A stretch of DNA of 64,000 nt. Origin: Saccharina japonica (taxonomy: Eukaryota > Sar > Phaeophyceae > Laminariales > Laminariaceae). Position 1 is the stretch's first letter; the number at the start of each line of letters is the position of its first letter. Under the pieces are notes generated by a model. It searched no databases and was not told the origin of the DNA. It worked only from the letters and a program-made list of their open reading frames with translations. The stretch covers positions 442,664-506,663 of the forward strand of contig MEHQ01002695.1 of the NCBI GenBank assembly GCA_008828725.1, in the 5' to 3' direction. The translations under genes and the position numbers were made by a program. Shown piece by piece: positions 25,101-34,744 of the stretch.

Positions 25101-26346
25101 CGGTGACAACCACGACGAGTTACACTCCATTGTCTCCAACTACAGTAGCGTGCCTGTACCTCTGCGGACAGGGTGCGGCAAGGCTCCATCTAACAGCACA
25201 AGAAACGGCAGTTGATCGGTTCCGCGCGAGCAACTCATGAAGTCGCGTCAGATTACCCAAGGTAAGTCGGGTGCTACCGTAAACTTGCGCAGATCAAGGG
25301 TACGTATCTGCGTATGGTACTGTAGTACCGTCGACAGTGCCGTGTTTCGAACGACACCGAGTCCCAGAAGCCACGGCTATCCTTCCGAGCTAACTACAGC
25401 TTGCGACTCCCCAACCATTTCTTCCAATATCAACGATTTGGCTAGCCCAGCTGGATCGACAAACAAGCATTCGCAGCTTTCCCACTGGTGTCGTTTCGAA
25501 TCCGGTTCGTCTCGACACGGCAAGACTAGGCTAATGAAACGAATACCTCCGCGCGTCTGGCAAAGCCGGAACTCACTTGTATCCCGTCGGACGCTCGTTG
25601 TCGACGTCACCCGCCCGCATCTCCTGCTTCTGAACCACTGGCCCGGCCCCATCCCCGCTGCCGGCCAGGTCCCGCGGCGATTGGGTGGTTGAAGCCGCTT
25701 CCACGGCTGCGGTGGCGAACTCCCTCATGATGTCCTTGTCCGTCACAGAAGCCATCAGCGGGCCGCAACGGCCGTAGCAGCTGCTGGCACCACGGCATCG
25801 GCGCCGCTCCCCGTCGGCGCGCACGCTGCCGCCTGCGCTGCCCAGCGCGACGCCAACGGCACCGACGGTCGAAAACGGGGTGCCGTAATGGTGTTGTGTC
25901 AGCGACAGCCGTTGCTGTTGCCTAAACGTCAAGCATCGCCCTCTCGTTGCTGTCGTCGACAACGCCATCATCGAGGGGGTCGCCCCCCGTCGCGGCCGTC
26001 CCCTGGTGCTTTGGCCACTCGAAAAGAAACCTCGCGCTATACTGCTACCGCCGCCGCCGCCATTTCCTACGCTTCGCTGAGTTCGGAGGGCGACAAACCC
26101 GCTACAACTACCGCTACCGCTACCGCTGCTGCGGATACTTCTCCTAGGCAGTTGCGTGGGGCCTCGCATAGAGGAGGATGCCGCCAAGCATTCGAGCACG
26201 GTAGCCCCGTAGCGGCTTCCCCGCACGCGCCCCGTTACGCACGAAGCGAACGCGGGCACCGAGGATGGCATCGTAGCGGCGGCACTGCTGTACAACGAGG
26301 CCGACGACGCGAGCGCCACTGCGGATAGCATGGGCGCAGTCCGCAT
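6437..26346 (-). CDS. ABC1 atypical kinase (UbiB/ADCK/ABC1K family), 17 exons, probably plastid-targeted
   Basis: Exons, 5' to 3': 26346-25577, 24983-24893, 23828-23673, 20421-20361, 19486-19350, 18876-18740, 17442-17379, 15972-15802, 14311-14227, 13329-13223, 12817-12719, 11637-11466, 10656-10533, 9372-9183, 8354-8175, 7389-7263, 6639-6437. They sum to 2874 bases (957 residues), with every phase matching. Family hallmarks are in order: KLGQ (residues 339-342), the alanine-rich loop ASASLAQ (399-405), VAIK with invariant Lys421, ELD (473-475), HCDPHPGN (552-559) and DFG (578-580). ABC1 kinases support quinone metabolism in mitochondria or plastids. The first ATG opens a hydrophobic presequence ending PAFAS, which suggests a bipartite plastid target. 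About 270 residues follow the kinase core, of unknown role. Introns after exons 3 and 7 have GC donors. Exon 3 occurs again at 22319-22164 within an apparent assembly duplication. The last acceptor (6640) is the least certain junction. Confidence 0.93.
8884..9155 (-). mobile_element. MITE, GCATGCTACGATAGAGGT family, copy 3
   Basis: Lies in the kinase intron between exons 15 and 14. Left end GCGTGCTACGACAGAGGTAC, right end GCACCTCTATCGTAGCATGC: terminal inverted repeats of about 20 bp with few mismatches. It is about 270 bp long with no open frame, and ends 28 bp from exon 14. Confidence 0.7.
9376..9480. repeat. T-rich (TTTTTG)n tract at an exon edge
   Basis: Irregular runs of TTTTG and TTTTTTG abutting kinase exon 14. 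On the gene strand this is A/C-rich and leads into the CAAAAG acceptor, so this intron lacks a classical polypyrimidine tract. Confidence 0.6.
11656..11886 (-). mobile_element. pC-B repeat, near full length
   Basis: On the minus strand the element reads into GAGTACGCCCCCCCCC, ending only 19 bp upstream of kinase exon 12. It has the shared 3' module (GGTCAAATGACTAAGGCAAG) and the pC-B body (AACGTAATGAGCGCCCAAG). A second run of G/C bounds the other end at 11875-11886. Confidence 0.7.
12048..12561 (-). mobile_element. pC-A repeat, full length
   Basis: About 510 bp. On the minus strand it begins ATATATTTATAGGTTGGG, runs through a conserved 300-bp body, and ends TATGGTCATATGACTACGGC then GAGTAC and a C-run. 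C-runs (G on plus) bound both ends. It matches the oppositely oriented copy at 20665-21211 nearly base for base. Confidence 0.75.
13454..13640 (-). mobile_element. pC-A repeat, 5'-truncated
   Basis: Only the last ~190 bp of the element are present, ending in the C-run at 13463-13454. A TATATATA expansion interrupts it near 13526. It lies upstream of kinase exon 10. Confidence 0.65.
15462..15531 (-). mobile_element. pC-A repeat, short 3' fragment
   Basis: Only the terminal ~65 bp remain, with the C-run end intact. The inner end abuts a (GGGA)n microsatellite at 15531-15557. Confidence 0.6.
16020..16126 (-). mobile_element. pC-B repeat, 5'-truncated
   Basis: The terminal ~100 bp of pC-B with the C-run end at 16031-16020. 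Its truncated end abuts a 38-base G-tract. Confidence 0.65.
16127..16164. repeat. 38-base G homopolymer
   Basis: Uninterrupted run of G, the longest in the window. The true length is uncertain because such tracts assemble poorly. Confidence 0.8.
16465..16704 (-). mobile_element. pC-B repeat, near full length
   Basis: Same body as 11656-11886 (GGGCGCTCATT and GCCGTCTGTGGCCACC read on plus). It directly adjoins a pC-A copy at 16705 with only a G-tract between them. Confidence 0.65.
16705..16912 (-). mobile_element. pC-A repeat, 5'-truncated
   Basis: About 200 bp of the 3' half with a C-run at 16718-16705. It is joined head to tail with the preceding pC-B copy through the shared homopolymer. 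Confidence 0.65.
17632..17851 (-). mobile_element. pC-A repeat, 5'-truncated, first of a nested cluster
   Basis: About 215 bp with the C-run end at 17641-17632. It is followed immediately by inverted copies, so 17632-17937 forms a long imperfect hairpin. Confidence 0.65.
17852..18072 (+). mobile_element. Two pC-A 3' fragments in tandem
   Basis: 17852-17937 and 17956-18072 each hold the final 75-110 bp ending GAGTAC plus a C-run. They are in the same orientation, opposite to the preceding copy. Confidence 0.6.
18073..18373 (+). mobile_element. pC-A repeat, 5' part only, cut by an N
   Basis: The first ~300 bp of the element (GGTTGGGTTGGCGTCGG through CAGAAATTAAATTAACTC) stop at CATTGAA, exactly where an N at 18374 and a G-run begin. 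The missing second half is probably lost in the assembly gap. Confidence 0.65.
18374..18374. other. Single-base assembly gap (N)
   Basis: One N between a truncated pC-A element and a G-run. Sequence continuity here is doubtful. Confidence 0.9.
19553..19760 (-). mobile_element. Two pC-A 3' fragments in tandem
   Basis: 19553-19628 and 19629-19760 are successive copies in the same orientation, each ending in its own C-run (G on plus). They are about 70 bp upstream of kinase exon 5. Confidence 0.6.
20665..21211 (+). mobile_element. pC-A repeat, full length
   Basis: Reads in full from TATAAATATATGATATATTTATAGG to GAGTACACCCCCCC. Compared with 12048-12561 it differs at only a few positions, mainly in an A/T homopolymer. 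Its C-tail abuts the start of the duplicated 1.5-kb block. Confidence 0.75.
21419..21825. mobile_element. TIR element, ~407 bp, long inverted ends (copy 1)
   Basis: The first and last ~100 bp are inverted repeats with few mismatches: GGGGAACTGATAATCACGAC at the left against GTCGTGATTATCAGTCCCC at the right. Each arm contains AATCACGACTACG twice. The centre (21690-21740) holds degenerate CCCTAACCC units. Flanks share CGCTTCC, a possible target-site duplication. Long arms suggest a Mutator-like MITE, but that is unproven. Confidence 0.65.
22164..22319 (-). CDS. Second, identical copy of kinase exon 3 (probable assembly duplicate)
   Basis: Encodes the same 52 residues as 23673-23828, from LNSRW to GPTFIK, with the same CAG acceptor and GC donor. 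The exon is phase 0 at both ends, so including both copies would keep the frame but tandemly repeat the segment before KLGQ. The whole surrounding 1.5 kb is repeated and the copies are joined by one N, so an unmerged contig overlap is more likely than a real extra exon. Confidence 0.75.
22928..23334. mobile_element. TIR element, ~407 bp (copy 2, within the duplicate)
   Basis: Identical to 21419-21825 as part of the 1509-bp duplicated block. It is not independent evidence of a second insertion. Confidence 0.6.
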
Positions 26347-26710
26347 TCTACCGCTACAGAACACTTCAAATACTATCGCTATCAAGTTGGATACACCTGC
26401 CTGCAGCTCTTGACGGTTGAGAAATGCTTGAAAAGGGGTCGCTTGCTGCGGTGTTTTATCGGTTCCTCGGACTGGCAGCAGCAACCGCAACCGACCGGAT
26501 GCACAGGTCAGGGCCTGTTAAATAACCTTATTGCAAGCAAGAAAGAGGGCACGTATAGCGTACGGAAACGGTGTCACAGCAGCAGTAGTTAGAGATCGCT
26601 CAGGGGGAGCTACGTGCAGCAATACGCCGTACGTAGGGTTGTCAACGCTGTATTTATACTTGCTTTGCCATACCTGGTATGATAGTCTATACCGTAGCCA
26701 CAACTAATTT

Positions 26711-26832
26711 CGGGGGACCATTATTAATAGTAAATAGGACCTACGGTACACACAACAATATGTATACTATTAATACTGTATTTACATATTTTTACTAACA
26801 TTTTTTTTTTTTTTTTTTTTTTGGCCCTCCGT
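26711..26832. mobile_element. MITE, CGGGGGACCATAGTAAATAG family, copy 1
   Basis: Left end CGGGGGACCATTATTAATAG then TAAATAGGACC; right end degraded to GGCCCTCCG. A 22-base T-run (26801-26822) replaces the right inner part. Family resemblance is clearest with 55463-55567. Confidence 0.55.
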
Positions 26833-27592
26833 AATACTGGTGATACTGCTGTGCCTGAGGGTGGTATGATATATACGTACGTTGGAGGTAAAATGGTGTA
26901 TTGTCTGTTTTTCCTTGGATATTCGATAAACAGAGCAACGGCAAACCAGGGCAACAACATGCACTTCGCCCGCGATGTTTCAACGCCGCCGTCTATTACA
27001 CAAAGCTCAGTGCAGGTGTACCGGTAGGCACTCGTATCATACCACATGTATCATACCTGGTACATGCGTACAGACATGCGTACAGCAGCAGCAGTACAAT
27101 AGAGAAGTACCAGGTACCTGACCCGTGACGAAGAGTACTCGGAGTACGACTTGTACTCGATACCCCGAGTGTGCTTGGGTGTGAAGTATACTGGGAGCAT
27201 CTTTGGGGTATTTTTTATACAGCAGTACAAGTTACAGAAGTAGCAGTACTGCTGTAAGCTGTAAGTACTGCTGCTGTAGTTCTGACAGTGCTCCAAAGCT
27301 CGAAGGTAAAGAGCAACTGGACGACGGTCGACGGAACACAGGGGCGCAAATCGGCTCTCAACCAGACTCCCAAACGTACACGCCTGTACAAGGCATGAAA
27401 AGCAGTACCGCGTAGTATCTAGAGCAGCCATCGTGATACCCTTGGGCAGGAGAGGGTGGCATTCATCGGATACGTCGAAGGCCAACGGGCACTCGACGTC
27501 CAAGCGTCTCGCGGCGTTGAGACAACGATTGTACTTGTGAAAGGATAAGGATGTACGAGCCAAATTTGCAACAGCAACAACGGCAGCATGAC

Positions 27593-27593
<1 letters not shown>

Positions 27594-27623
<30 letters not shown>
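27594..27623 (+). repeat. (CAG)10 microsatellite
   Basis: Ten perfect CAG units in the intergenic spacer, with further CAA/CAG-rich sequence nearby. Confidence 0.85.
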
Positions 27624-27624
<1 letters not shown>

Positions 27625-28277
27625 CAGCTGCAGAACGAGCGCTAATAGCAAAGGGGGTAGATTGCAGCAGCCACCAAAGTTCCAGACGAGTATACCGACA
27701 CACACACCTTTTCACTGGCTGCAGCACTCCACATCCACAGACGATAATGGAGAGTAGAAGGGGTATTGCGTTGAGAACAACCAGCGCCGCCCTCCTAAAG
27801 AGATGCTGTAGCGCAGAGCTAAGCTCGTAGTAAGCGCTACGCAGGGTACGCGTAAGTACGTCAGAACCAAAACACAGCACAAGCGAGAACCAAAATAGAA
27901 GACGAGACAAGACGAGAGCAAAAATAAATCGAGAACCAAACTACACAAAAAGGTTCTCCTTGAGAACCATATCTCCGGAGAACCTCCAGCCGAAAAAAAA
28001 CGGGCGCCGACTACGTACGCAACAGCCAAAGAAATCACAACAAGCACAACAAGCACAGCAGTCCTATTCCTCGACACCGCCCACGTCTATCCCCGGCGCG
28101 AGTCAAACCCCTAAGCCGGTCGTGGACGTTCCCGCATTATTGCCTTTCGGCCACGCTCTGCCCCCCAAGCGCGCCTCCAGGACTTGTAAGCAGATACCCG
28201 CCGTGCTCACGTACCTTTTCCGTAAGAAGATTCGAGCAAAGCAAAAAATACTTCCGATACCTGTCTACTGCACCTGG

Positions 28278-28287
28278 TATATAAAAA
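28278..28287 (+). promoter_or_regulatory. Possible TATA box of the ankyrin gene
   Basis: TATATAAAAA lies 26-35 bases before the ATG at 28313. If used, transcription would start almost at the ATG, giving a very short leader. A chance match in AT-rich sequence is possible. Confidence 0.3.
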
Positions 28288-28312
28288 GGAATAATCTCCT
28301 GCCGCCTCAGCT

Positions 28313-29914
28313 ATGCACACCTATCGGCAGCGCGAGCTGCTGCAAGGGTCGGAAGGCCACAATTTCGAACTCGATTCCGACGGCGCCACTCCGAAAGAGT
28401 GGACGGAATGGCTTCGGGGGCCGCTCGAGCAGGCCATAGCCCGGGGCAACCTAGATCTTGTCACACGCCTTCTGCAAGCTGAGGTTGGGGTTCACGAGGC
28501 AGGGCAGAGGGAGTCCCGCGGCCGTGCCCTAGTCGTAGCGGCGGCTGTTGGGGGAAAAGCGGGCGTGGAATCCGCGTTGCTCCACGCAGAAGCACAGGCG
28601 GACGCTGGTGGTGTCGTGTCGGTGTCGTCCGGGAGGTCGGCTCTCTACACCGCCGCAAAATGCGGTCATCAGGCTGACGTACAAAGGCTAATCGCTGCCG
28701 GCGGAGCGGATGTCAATTTTCGGGACCCAATCGATGATTGCGGTCCTCTTCTCAGAACCGTTTTGGACGGGCACGAGCAGCTTGCGAAAGCGTTGCTAAA
28801 TGCCGGAGCGTGTCCGAACATGCGAGGCGACGGGCCGCGTGGCTGGGCTCCCCTCCACGTCGCTGCTTCCTACGGACAAGGTGACGTGCTGTGCGCCCTA
28901 TTGGCAGGCGGGGCGGATATGGACGCATTGGACGATCGCGGGACGTCGCCTCTGCACCATGCAATTACGCGAGATCGGGCAGGCTCTGTGCGGAGACTCT
29001 TGGCCGCCGGTGCGGACACTACAGTGGGCGGTAACTTTCCGGCACTCATGGTCGCCGCTCGCAAAGGACATCCGCTTATTTTGAAGGCCCTCCTTGATCA
29101 CGGGGTGGACGTCAACTTTCGTAGCCCTACTATCGGACGAACCGCTCTGCATGCGGCCTGTTCTTCGCACGCCATCCGCATGCTCGTCGATGCCGGGGCC
29201 GAGGTCGACGCGCAGCGTTACGATGGGGGCACGCCGCTTCATTACGCGGCGGCCTCGAGCTCGAACGAAGCTATGCTCGCGCTGGTGCAGTGCGCGGCAG
29301 ACGTCAACGCGCGGCACAGCAGAACCGACCAAACGCCTTTGCATGTGGCGTGCCAACACCAGGCCAGGGGTGTAGACTCTGCTGTCGACCTGCTCTTAAG
29401 GTCGGGGGCCACCGAAACGGCCATCGATCGCGACGGCAGAACGGCCTTAGACCTGCTCGGTCTCCAAAAAGCCGATGGAAGAGGGTGTTCCGACGACGAA
29501 AAACAGCGCGCACGTACGCTTTTGGCGCGGGCTGAACAGGACCGGGCATGGCGTCGCCGTTGCTGGCCGGTCGTACTTCGTTCGCGGGCACTAAAAGCCG
29601 CACAGCCATCGACGTTGAGCGCCAACAACGATAATCAAACAAGCGATATAGCTGGCACCGGATCCCAGGAGGTACATTTCGGTCATAACCCACACGGTGG
29701 CAGCAGAATAACGGTGGCGGGCGAAAAAGACAGCACCGTCGAAGACATCGGCAAGGATGGTAGAGCAACAGGAACGATCGCGGACATTGACAGTGCAAGG
29801 AACGACCGTGGGACCGGGAGCAGGGTGGAAGAAAGACGCCAGGGAAATGTGATGACCATGCTCGTGGGTTTGCAGTCGGACGGCGTGTTCCACACGGTGG
29901 TAAGGTTTCTATGA
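28313..29914 (+). CDS. Ankyrin-repeat protein, single exon, 533 residues
   Basis: A continuous frame from ATG to stop. Residues 35-60 and 107-375 form about eight to nine ankyrin repeats; the clearest are GWAPLHVAASYGQGDVLCAL (177-196), GTSPLHHAITRD (210-221), GRTALHAACSS (275-285), GGTPLHYAAASSS (305-317) and QTPLHVACQH (340-349). Ankyrin repeats bind protein partners, so the function is open. After the repeats come a basic segment (RAWRRRCWPVVLRSR, 411-425), a low-complexity acidic/polar linker, and a short conserved-looking end (MLVGLQSDGVFHTVVRFL). From memory, brown algal genomes encode many ankyrin proteins with an AWRRR motif and a similar VFxxVVxFL end; I could not check this. It is intronless among very intron-rich neighbours. 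An upstream non-coding exon ending at GCCTCAG just before the ATG is possible. Confidence 0.93.
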   Translation: MHTYRQRELLQGSEGHNFELDSDGATPKEWTEWLRGPLEQAIARGNLDLVTRLLQAEVGVHEAGQRESRGRALVVAAAVGGKAGVESALLHAEAQADAGGVVSVSSGRSALYTAAKCGHQADVQRLIAAGGADVNFRDPIDDCGPLLRTVLDGHEQLAKALLNAGACPNMRGDGPRGWAPLHVAASYGQGDVLCALLAGGADMDALDDRGTSPLHHAITRDRAGSVRRLLAAGADTTVGGNFPALMVAARKGHPLILKALLDHGVDVNFRSPTIGRTALHAACSSHAIRMLVDAGAEVDAQRYDGGTPLHYAAASSSNEAMLALVQCAADVNARHSRTDQTPLHVACQHQARGVDSAVDLLLRSGATETAIDRDGRTALDLLGLQKADGRGCSDDEKQRARTLLARAEQDRAWRRRCWPVVLRSRALKAAQPSTLSANNDNQTSDIAGTGSQEVHFGHNPHGGSRITVAGEKDSTVEDIGKDGRATGTIADIDSARNDRGTGSRVEERRQGNVMTMLVGLQSDGVFHTVVRFL

Positions 29915-30821
29915 AACCATTGCTACCGCGCCGGACGCGTTACGTAAGACTTCAAAGTCGTTGTTCTACTGCCGCGCGTGATCTGTTTGCTGGCAACGGT
30001 GTACCCAGGTGTGCATCAAACAGTTATCGTTGACAATTGTTTTGGTTATGTGTGTGGGACTCAGGTACTGCTGTCTTGCGACCAAAAATTAACGTGTGAA
30101 ACAAATGCGGTATTATCACCCGCCTATCGAATAGGCGGCAGAGCGTGCAGCAATGCGAGTATCATCGTGCCGTTGCATTTCGGACACATCATCTCCTACT
30201 CCAGCAACCCGGGCCGCTTCGTTTATCAATAGTCGGTGCTGGTATCGTCGTATACTTTCGACAATGTTGATGTTTCCCTGTGAAGTCTCAGAGGGGCTAC
30301 GCAACTGCCTTGACATTGGGCAGAAGCGGAGATCTGCGATGATATTGGAAAAAGAAAACCATCACTAGGACAATGCAACAACACTCTAATGATGCCATGC
30401 ATGTGATGGGTTGGATGTGTCGCCAGTATCTACGCGGGCGTTTTTGAGTGCCCTGACCCCTACAAAAGTGTTCCGTAGGCGGGCCAACTCCGTGCGCCGT
30501 GGGTCAACATTACAAAAAAAAAAAACAGGAGAAATGCACTACGTTTGAGCTGCCGCCCTGAGCGTGCGTGGGCATGGATGGTGTGCAATAGTAGCGGGTG
30601 CAGAAAAGAAAGTGCAGCTGACAGTAGAAACAATTACATACGGTTGATGCCCAACCTAAGGTCGCCAGCGACACTGCGGAAGAAGATAACAACGTAAGCC
30701 CGCAAAGCCAAAAAACAATAAAATTAGCCCCCCTCCCAAGGTTGCTGCGCCTGCAGCAGAGCTATACTACGGTTCTCATACTTGCGCTTCGATCCCTACT
30801 CTAGTCCGTTTGGCACAATTT
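29915..30821. other. Intergenic spacer between convergent genes
   Basis: The ankyrin gene (plus) and the next gene (minus) converge here. No further gene, repeat family member or RNA gene was recognised; open frames are short and use unusual codons. Confidence 0.5.
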
Positions 30822-33640
30822 TCAATCACCGCCAGAAGTTCCCCACGACCCGAACGGTCGTCGCAACGATCGTTTTCCCCTCCGCCTGCTGTCCTCTTCC
30901 CTATCCTCCCGCTCTTTCCTCGCCGCCAACCTGCACTCCTCCATCGTCGCGGGAGGACCCGCCTCGAACTCGGGGTCCAATTCCCGCACCTTCTCCCGCA
31001 ACCGCGCCGGGAGAGATTCAAAAGAGTCGACCCGCTTCGCCTGAACGTCCAGCCCGCACATCCGCCCCGTCCCGTACCACGTCGGGCACTCTCCGTACCG
31101 CGTGTACGACATCAACCCCCCCGTTCCACGAGACGACGACGATGGCGATCCCGGGCCGCCGCCGCCGTCGCCACCACCTCCCGCCGCCGCTGCCGCCGCT
31201 GCCGAGCGGTTCTTCCCCTTGCCGCGCGTCGGCTTCGTTTCATCTCCATCCGCTCCTCCGGAAACATAGCTGTACGCCTCCTTGCACCCGTGGGCCGGGG
31301 GAGGGGGGGAGCCGAACGCGATCCACCGGGCGCCCGGCCGGTCTAGCCACCTCTTGAGCTCTCGCTCTTCCTTGGGCGTCCTCGCTTCGACGAAGAAGTG
31401 GAGGTTGAACACGCGGCGCGGGGACGAAGAGGGCGGGCTTGATCTCCCGGAGGTGCCCCTACCCTTCATAAGACCCCCGCCACCGAAAAAGCCGTTCCCA
31501 CCATCCTCCCCCATTTCCTCCACGCCGTTGCTGTTCGCCGTTTCCGCCTGAAGACAACGGGGGAAAGCAAGACATGAAAATTCAGGCGCTGCACATATAG
31601 GGGTGTACAAGGAGGATGGAATGGGCACCAAACGAAAGGGGAAACCGTACTCAAGAGCTATGTGATCGGGCGACTACACGATGGCGCGCAAACGCGAGGC
31701 CGTCGTGGGTGCCACGGCACAAGCGCAGGGCGATCTCTACGGCGTCGACGCTCTCATTTCCACGCAGAATAGCACTCGCCTGATGCAATGAGCACCGCAG
31801 CTGCAGGAGAGTGAGCCCGCAACCCGTATGCATACCCACATCACCCTTGCCCTATATGTGCGCTTGCATTGCTCGTGCCGAGACAGCGCGATGGCGGCTG
31901 CACGCTTGCTATTGCTGGCACGCTTATCGTGAAGCGATTGCCTTCTTTGAAGGAAAACAGAACCGCGGCTTACGATTAAATTACTCTGTTTTTCGATTTG
32001 AGCACTAAAGTTGTTCTCAGGCTGCCAAATCGAACAGCGGCGATACGCTAAACGACGGTTGTACACCGGGATATTGCCGGGAGCTCTTTTAGGACGATGC
32101 CTTCCGGAAAGAAAAACTTGAATTCCCAGGGAAAGACTCGTCGGACCGCTTCGAATCCCAGTTTGACAAAGTTGGTGCTGTGGTGGGCGTGCGGATTGTG
32201 GTCGCCCCTCCTTCCGTGGACCAGTCGTGCCATATGCGTCTATACGAAGTATACCTTTATCTCTAATGTATAGGAATTTATATCAAGGATGGCACTTCCC
32301 ATCTCCCCCGTGTGGCATGCTGCGAGGTGCCGTACCAGATAGTCAGGGTTGATTCATCACACTACCGTGCAACGCAGCGAGTAACATAAAGCCTTTCGGC
32401 GTAACCCCAACAATTGGTGAAGCAATATTTCAGCATGAAATTGGCGAAGCAACACCAGCGCTACCATACCGCAGTTTCACGCAACAGCTCTATAGGGCAA
32501 CCCAACGAGGTTGACGTGAAAACTTGCCTTGACGGACCGGCCGCCCCACTCGCTGATGACGAGCACGCGCCCATTAGGCTGCAGCAGGTGGGACACGATT
32601 TGAGAGAAGCGCTCGTATGTGCGCACCACCTGCTTCTTTTCCACCGGAGTGTTGCGGAAATGCTCCATCGGGTCGCCGGTCTCAGGGTCCTGCGTTTCGA
32701 ATGTGATGGCGAAAGGGGGTATGGCGGTGGCGTTCGAAGGTGGGGCTCGCTTTAACAGAGTTATACGTTCAGCGAGGTTTGGCTTCGCATGCCTGGTCCT
32801 GTGAGGCAGGCTGGCGGCGTAGACATAAGGCACAACCCTTCGGGAACACGGAAAGAACGCGGACGGACGTAAGCCCACCAAGGCCACAAGCCAACCCACG
32901 CAAAAAGGGTCGGGGTGCAAGCGGTCCATCCCTCAGATTCGCATCGGTGAGACCTCTGCAACTGCGCACGTGAGGAAACAACGGGGGTACCAGTACTGTG
33001 CTGTGACGCAACGCTAACGCACACCACCTACAAAAACTATCTTAGCGTAGAGCACAAGGTGTTCACATTTTAACAGCAGGCGAACCCCTGCACGACGTAC
33101 CTGGTACATGAAAAACTTCTTGCTGGCGAGTGAGCCGAATGCCGTCCACTTTCCAGGCCGCAGCGCCTTGTCCACCTCCAGCTCTTCCCCGGCCTCTTCC
33201 AAAACACCTTCCCCCTTGTCTGCCTTGGCACCCCTTGTGCCGAGTTCTGTTTTCTTCTTTTGCTTCCTGCGCTTTTCCCGCTCGCTTTGCGCTGTTTCGA
33301 AGGCCAGGTTGCGAGACAACTCCACCCCTTCCACCAGGGCGATTGTCTGGCCGGTGGCGGCGTTGGTGAGGCGCCCTCGCATATGCCAACAAGCGGGCGG
33401 AGTTTGCTCTCCCGTGGAATTGCCGACGTGCGTGCTTGCGCTTTCGCGTGCGTCCTTCCCGGCAGCTGTTTGTCCAAGCTGGCTGCCTTGTTGTTGCTGT
33501 TGTCGCTGCTCGCCTGCATCACCATCCGTTCGGCCCCAAGCCGATCTGCATGTAAGGCACGATAGGAACGCAGGGTGTAACGCGGTTGGCGGCATCGTAC
33601 GAATACATGATGGCAGAGAGAAAACACGATGTGCCCTCAT
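30822..33640 (-). CDS. Uncharacterised protein, five-exon model, about 585 residues
   Basis: Exons: 33640-33101, 32749-32528, 32239-32067, 31774-31678 (tentative), 31547-30822. Total 1758 bases with consistent phases. I do not recognise the family. The N-terminal ~80 residues are Gln/Ser-rich and look disordered. Residues 80-310 look globular and conserved in style, with segments WTAFGSLASKKFFMYQ, TPVEKKQVVRTYERFSQ, GRVLVISEWGGRSVK and HHSTNFVKLGFEAVRRVF. The last exon has NLHFFVEARTPKEERELKRW and ARWIAFGSP, an Ala/Gly-rich linker, then GLMSYTRYGECPTWYGTGRM and a highly charged tail. The intron after exon 2 uses a GC donor (AAG|GCAAGT). Exon 4 was chosen because it alone reconciles the phases of exons 3 and 5. 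ATG 33595 is an alternative start, and more 5' exons cannot be excluded. Confidence 0.65.
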
Positions 33641-34744
33641 TGAAGCAGCACACCATCTTCAGACAAGGACAACTCTCCACTGCGGGTGAACAGCAGTCTA
33701 GGGTATCGGATTGGTCACCTTCTGTCGTCTAAATAGACAGGAAACTGCCGTATCACAAGGCAGACAAAGTATGTTGATGCAGTATGTGACGTACGTATTA
33801 CATGGCTCTTTGCCGGTGCAGTATCTATACTATGCCGGGTGTGCGTCTTCTTCCGTGCTTTGTGTGCTTGTAAGGTATTGCTGCAGGTCGTCAGTCGGGA
33901 ATTGCCCAGACATGGCTAGGCCCCTCGTTTTCGTTTCCCACCTGTTTTTCGTTACCTTTACGCTTTCTAATTTTCAGGGATCTTCTATTTGGATGATGTG
34001 CCCGGCTTGGATGGGCAAGGGTCGGGTCTTAAGGTAAACATAACGATCTTCAAGCATAACTGGTGTTGCGACCTTATGGGCAGCAATCGCGTCCGACCTA
34101 AAGGCTAAGGGTACTACAGTAAAGGGTGCCCAGTCTGCAAGTCTTGGAGGTTTCCTTCCGCTTTCCTTTTCAGGGGCAACACTTCCTCTCGCATACTATT
34201 ACACGCTTCCCGACAAGTCCAAAGGCATTGGAGGCCTAGACTGCAGCAGTAGACTCGACCACGAGACTTCCAGGCGTACCGTGATTGCCATTACCAGTAT
34301 TTGGAATCGCGTACTGGTGTTATTCGTACGTATAATATGATGTCAGTGTATCAGTACCAGCTACGTAATCGGTACGAATACGGAGCTTCGTACATACTAT
34401 GATACAGTAATACTGTGGATCACGGAGGACTGACTCCTACTGCTGGGACTTCCACTACAAACAGCCATCACAGTAACAAGGTGGGTACCCCATCCTAAGA
34501 GAAGCATGCTACGAGCTGCGCATGATATATGCGGCACACACTCCCCGCTGCCAGCAGTAGTCCTCCGCATGGCCCAACCTACTACTGTAACATATGGGCG
34601 CATTGGGACATCAGACATCAGGACAGAAAGGAGCGCGTGGGATCTGTAACCTGTAATCACCCCACTCATCCCAGCCTGCAGACTCCAGTACATCTTACGT
34701 CTCGTACGAATTCAAAATGCTAAACTACTACCACGTGTATGCAC
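33641..34744. other. Spacer, no supported gene
   Basis: Short frames only. The segment is rich in small GTACGTA, CAGCAGTA and TACCAGTA motifs also seen in other spacers here. A frame at 33679-33520 (minus) is Cys-rich and starts after a good CAG acceptor, but it reads out of frame with the exon it overlaps. Confidence 0.45.

Larger units (their letters stand above)
26347..28277. other. Intergenic stretch between kinase and ankyrin genes
   Basis: Divergent gene spacer of about 1.9 kb. Contains a GGGGGACCAT-type MITE (26711-26832), a (CAG)n tract (27594-27623), and many short GTACTGCTG and CTGGTACC motifs. No frame with convincing coding properties was found. Confidence 0.5.

Noticed and set aside
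25888-26328. Plus-strand frame opposite kinase exon 1
   Set aside because: Shadow of a GC-rich exon whose own frame joins correctly to 16 further exons.
27051-27563. Minus-strand frame of about 170 residues
   Set aside because: It has no ATG at its head, passes through CAG/GTACTGCTG repeats, and only a short middle piece (DVECPLAFDVSDECHPLLPK) looks protein-like. A decayed gene fragment is possible but not supportable.
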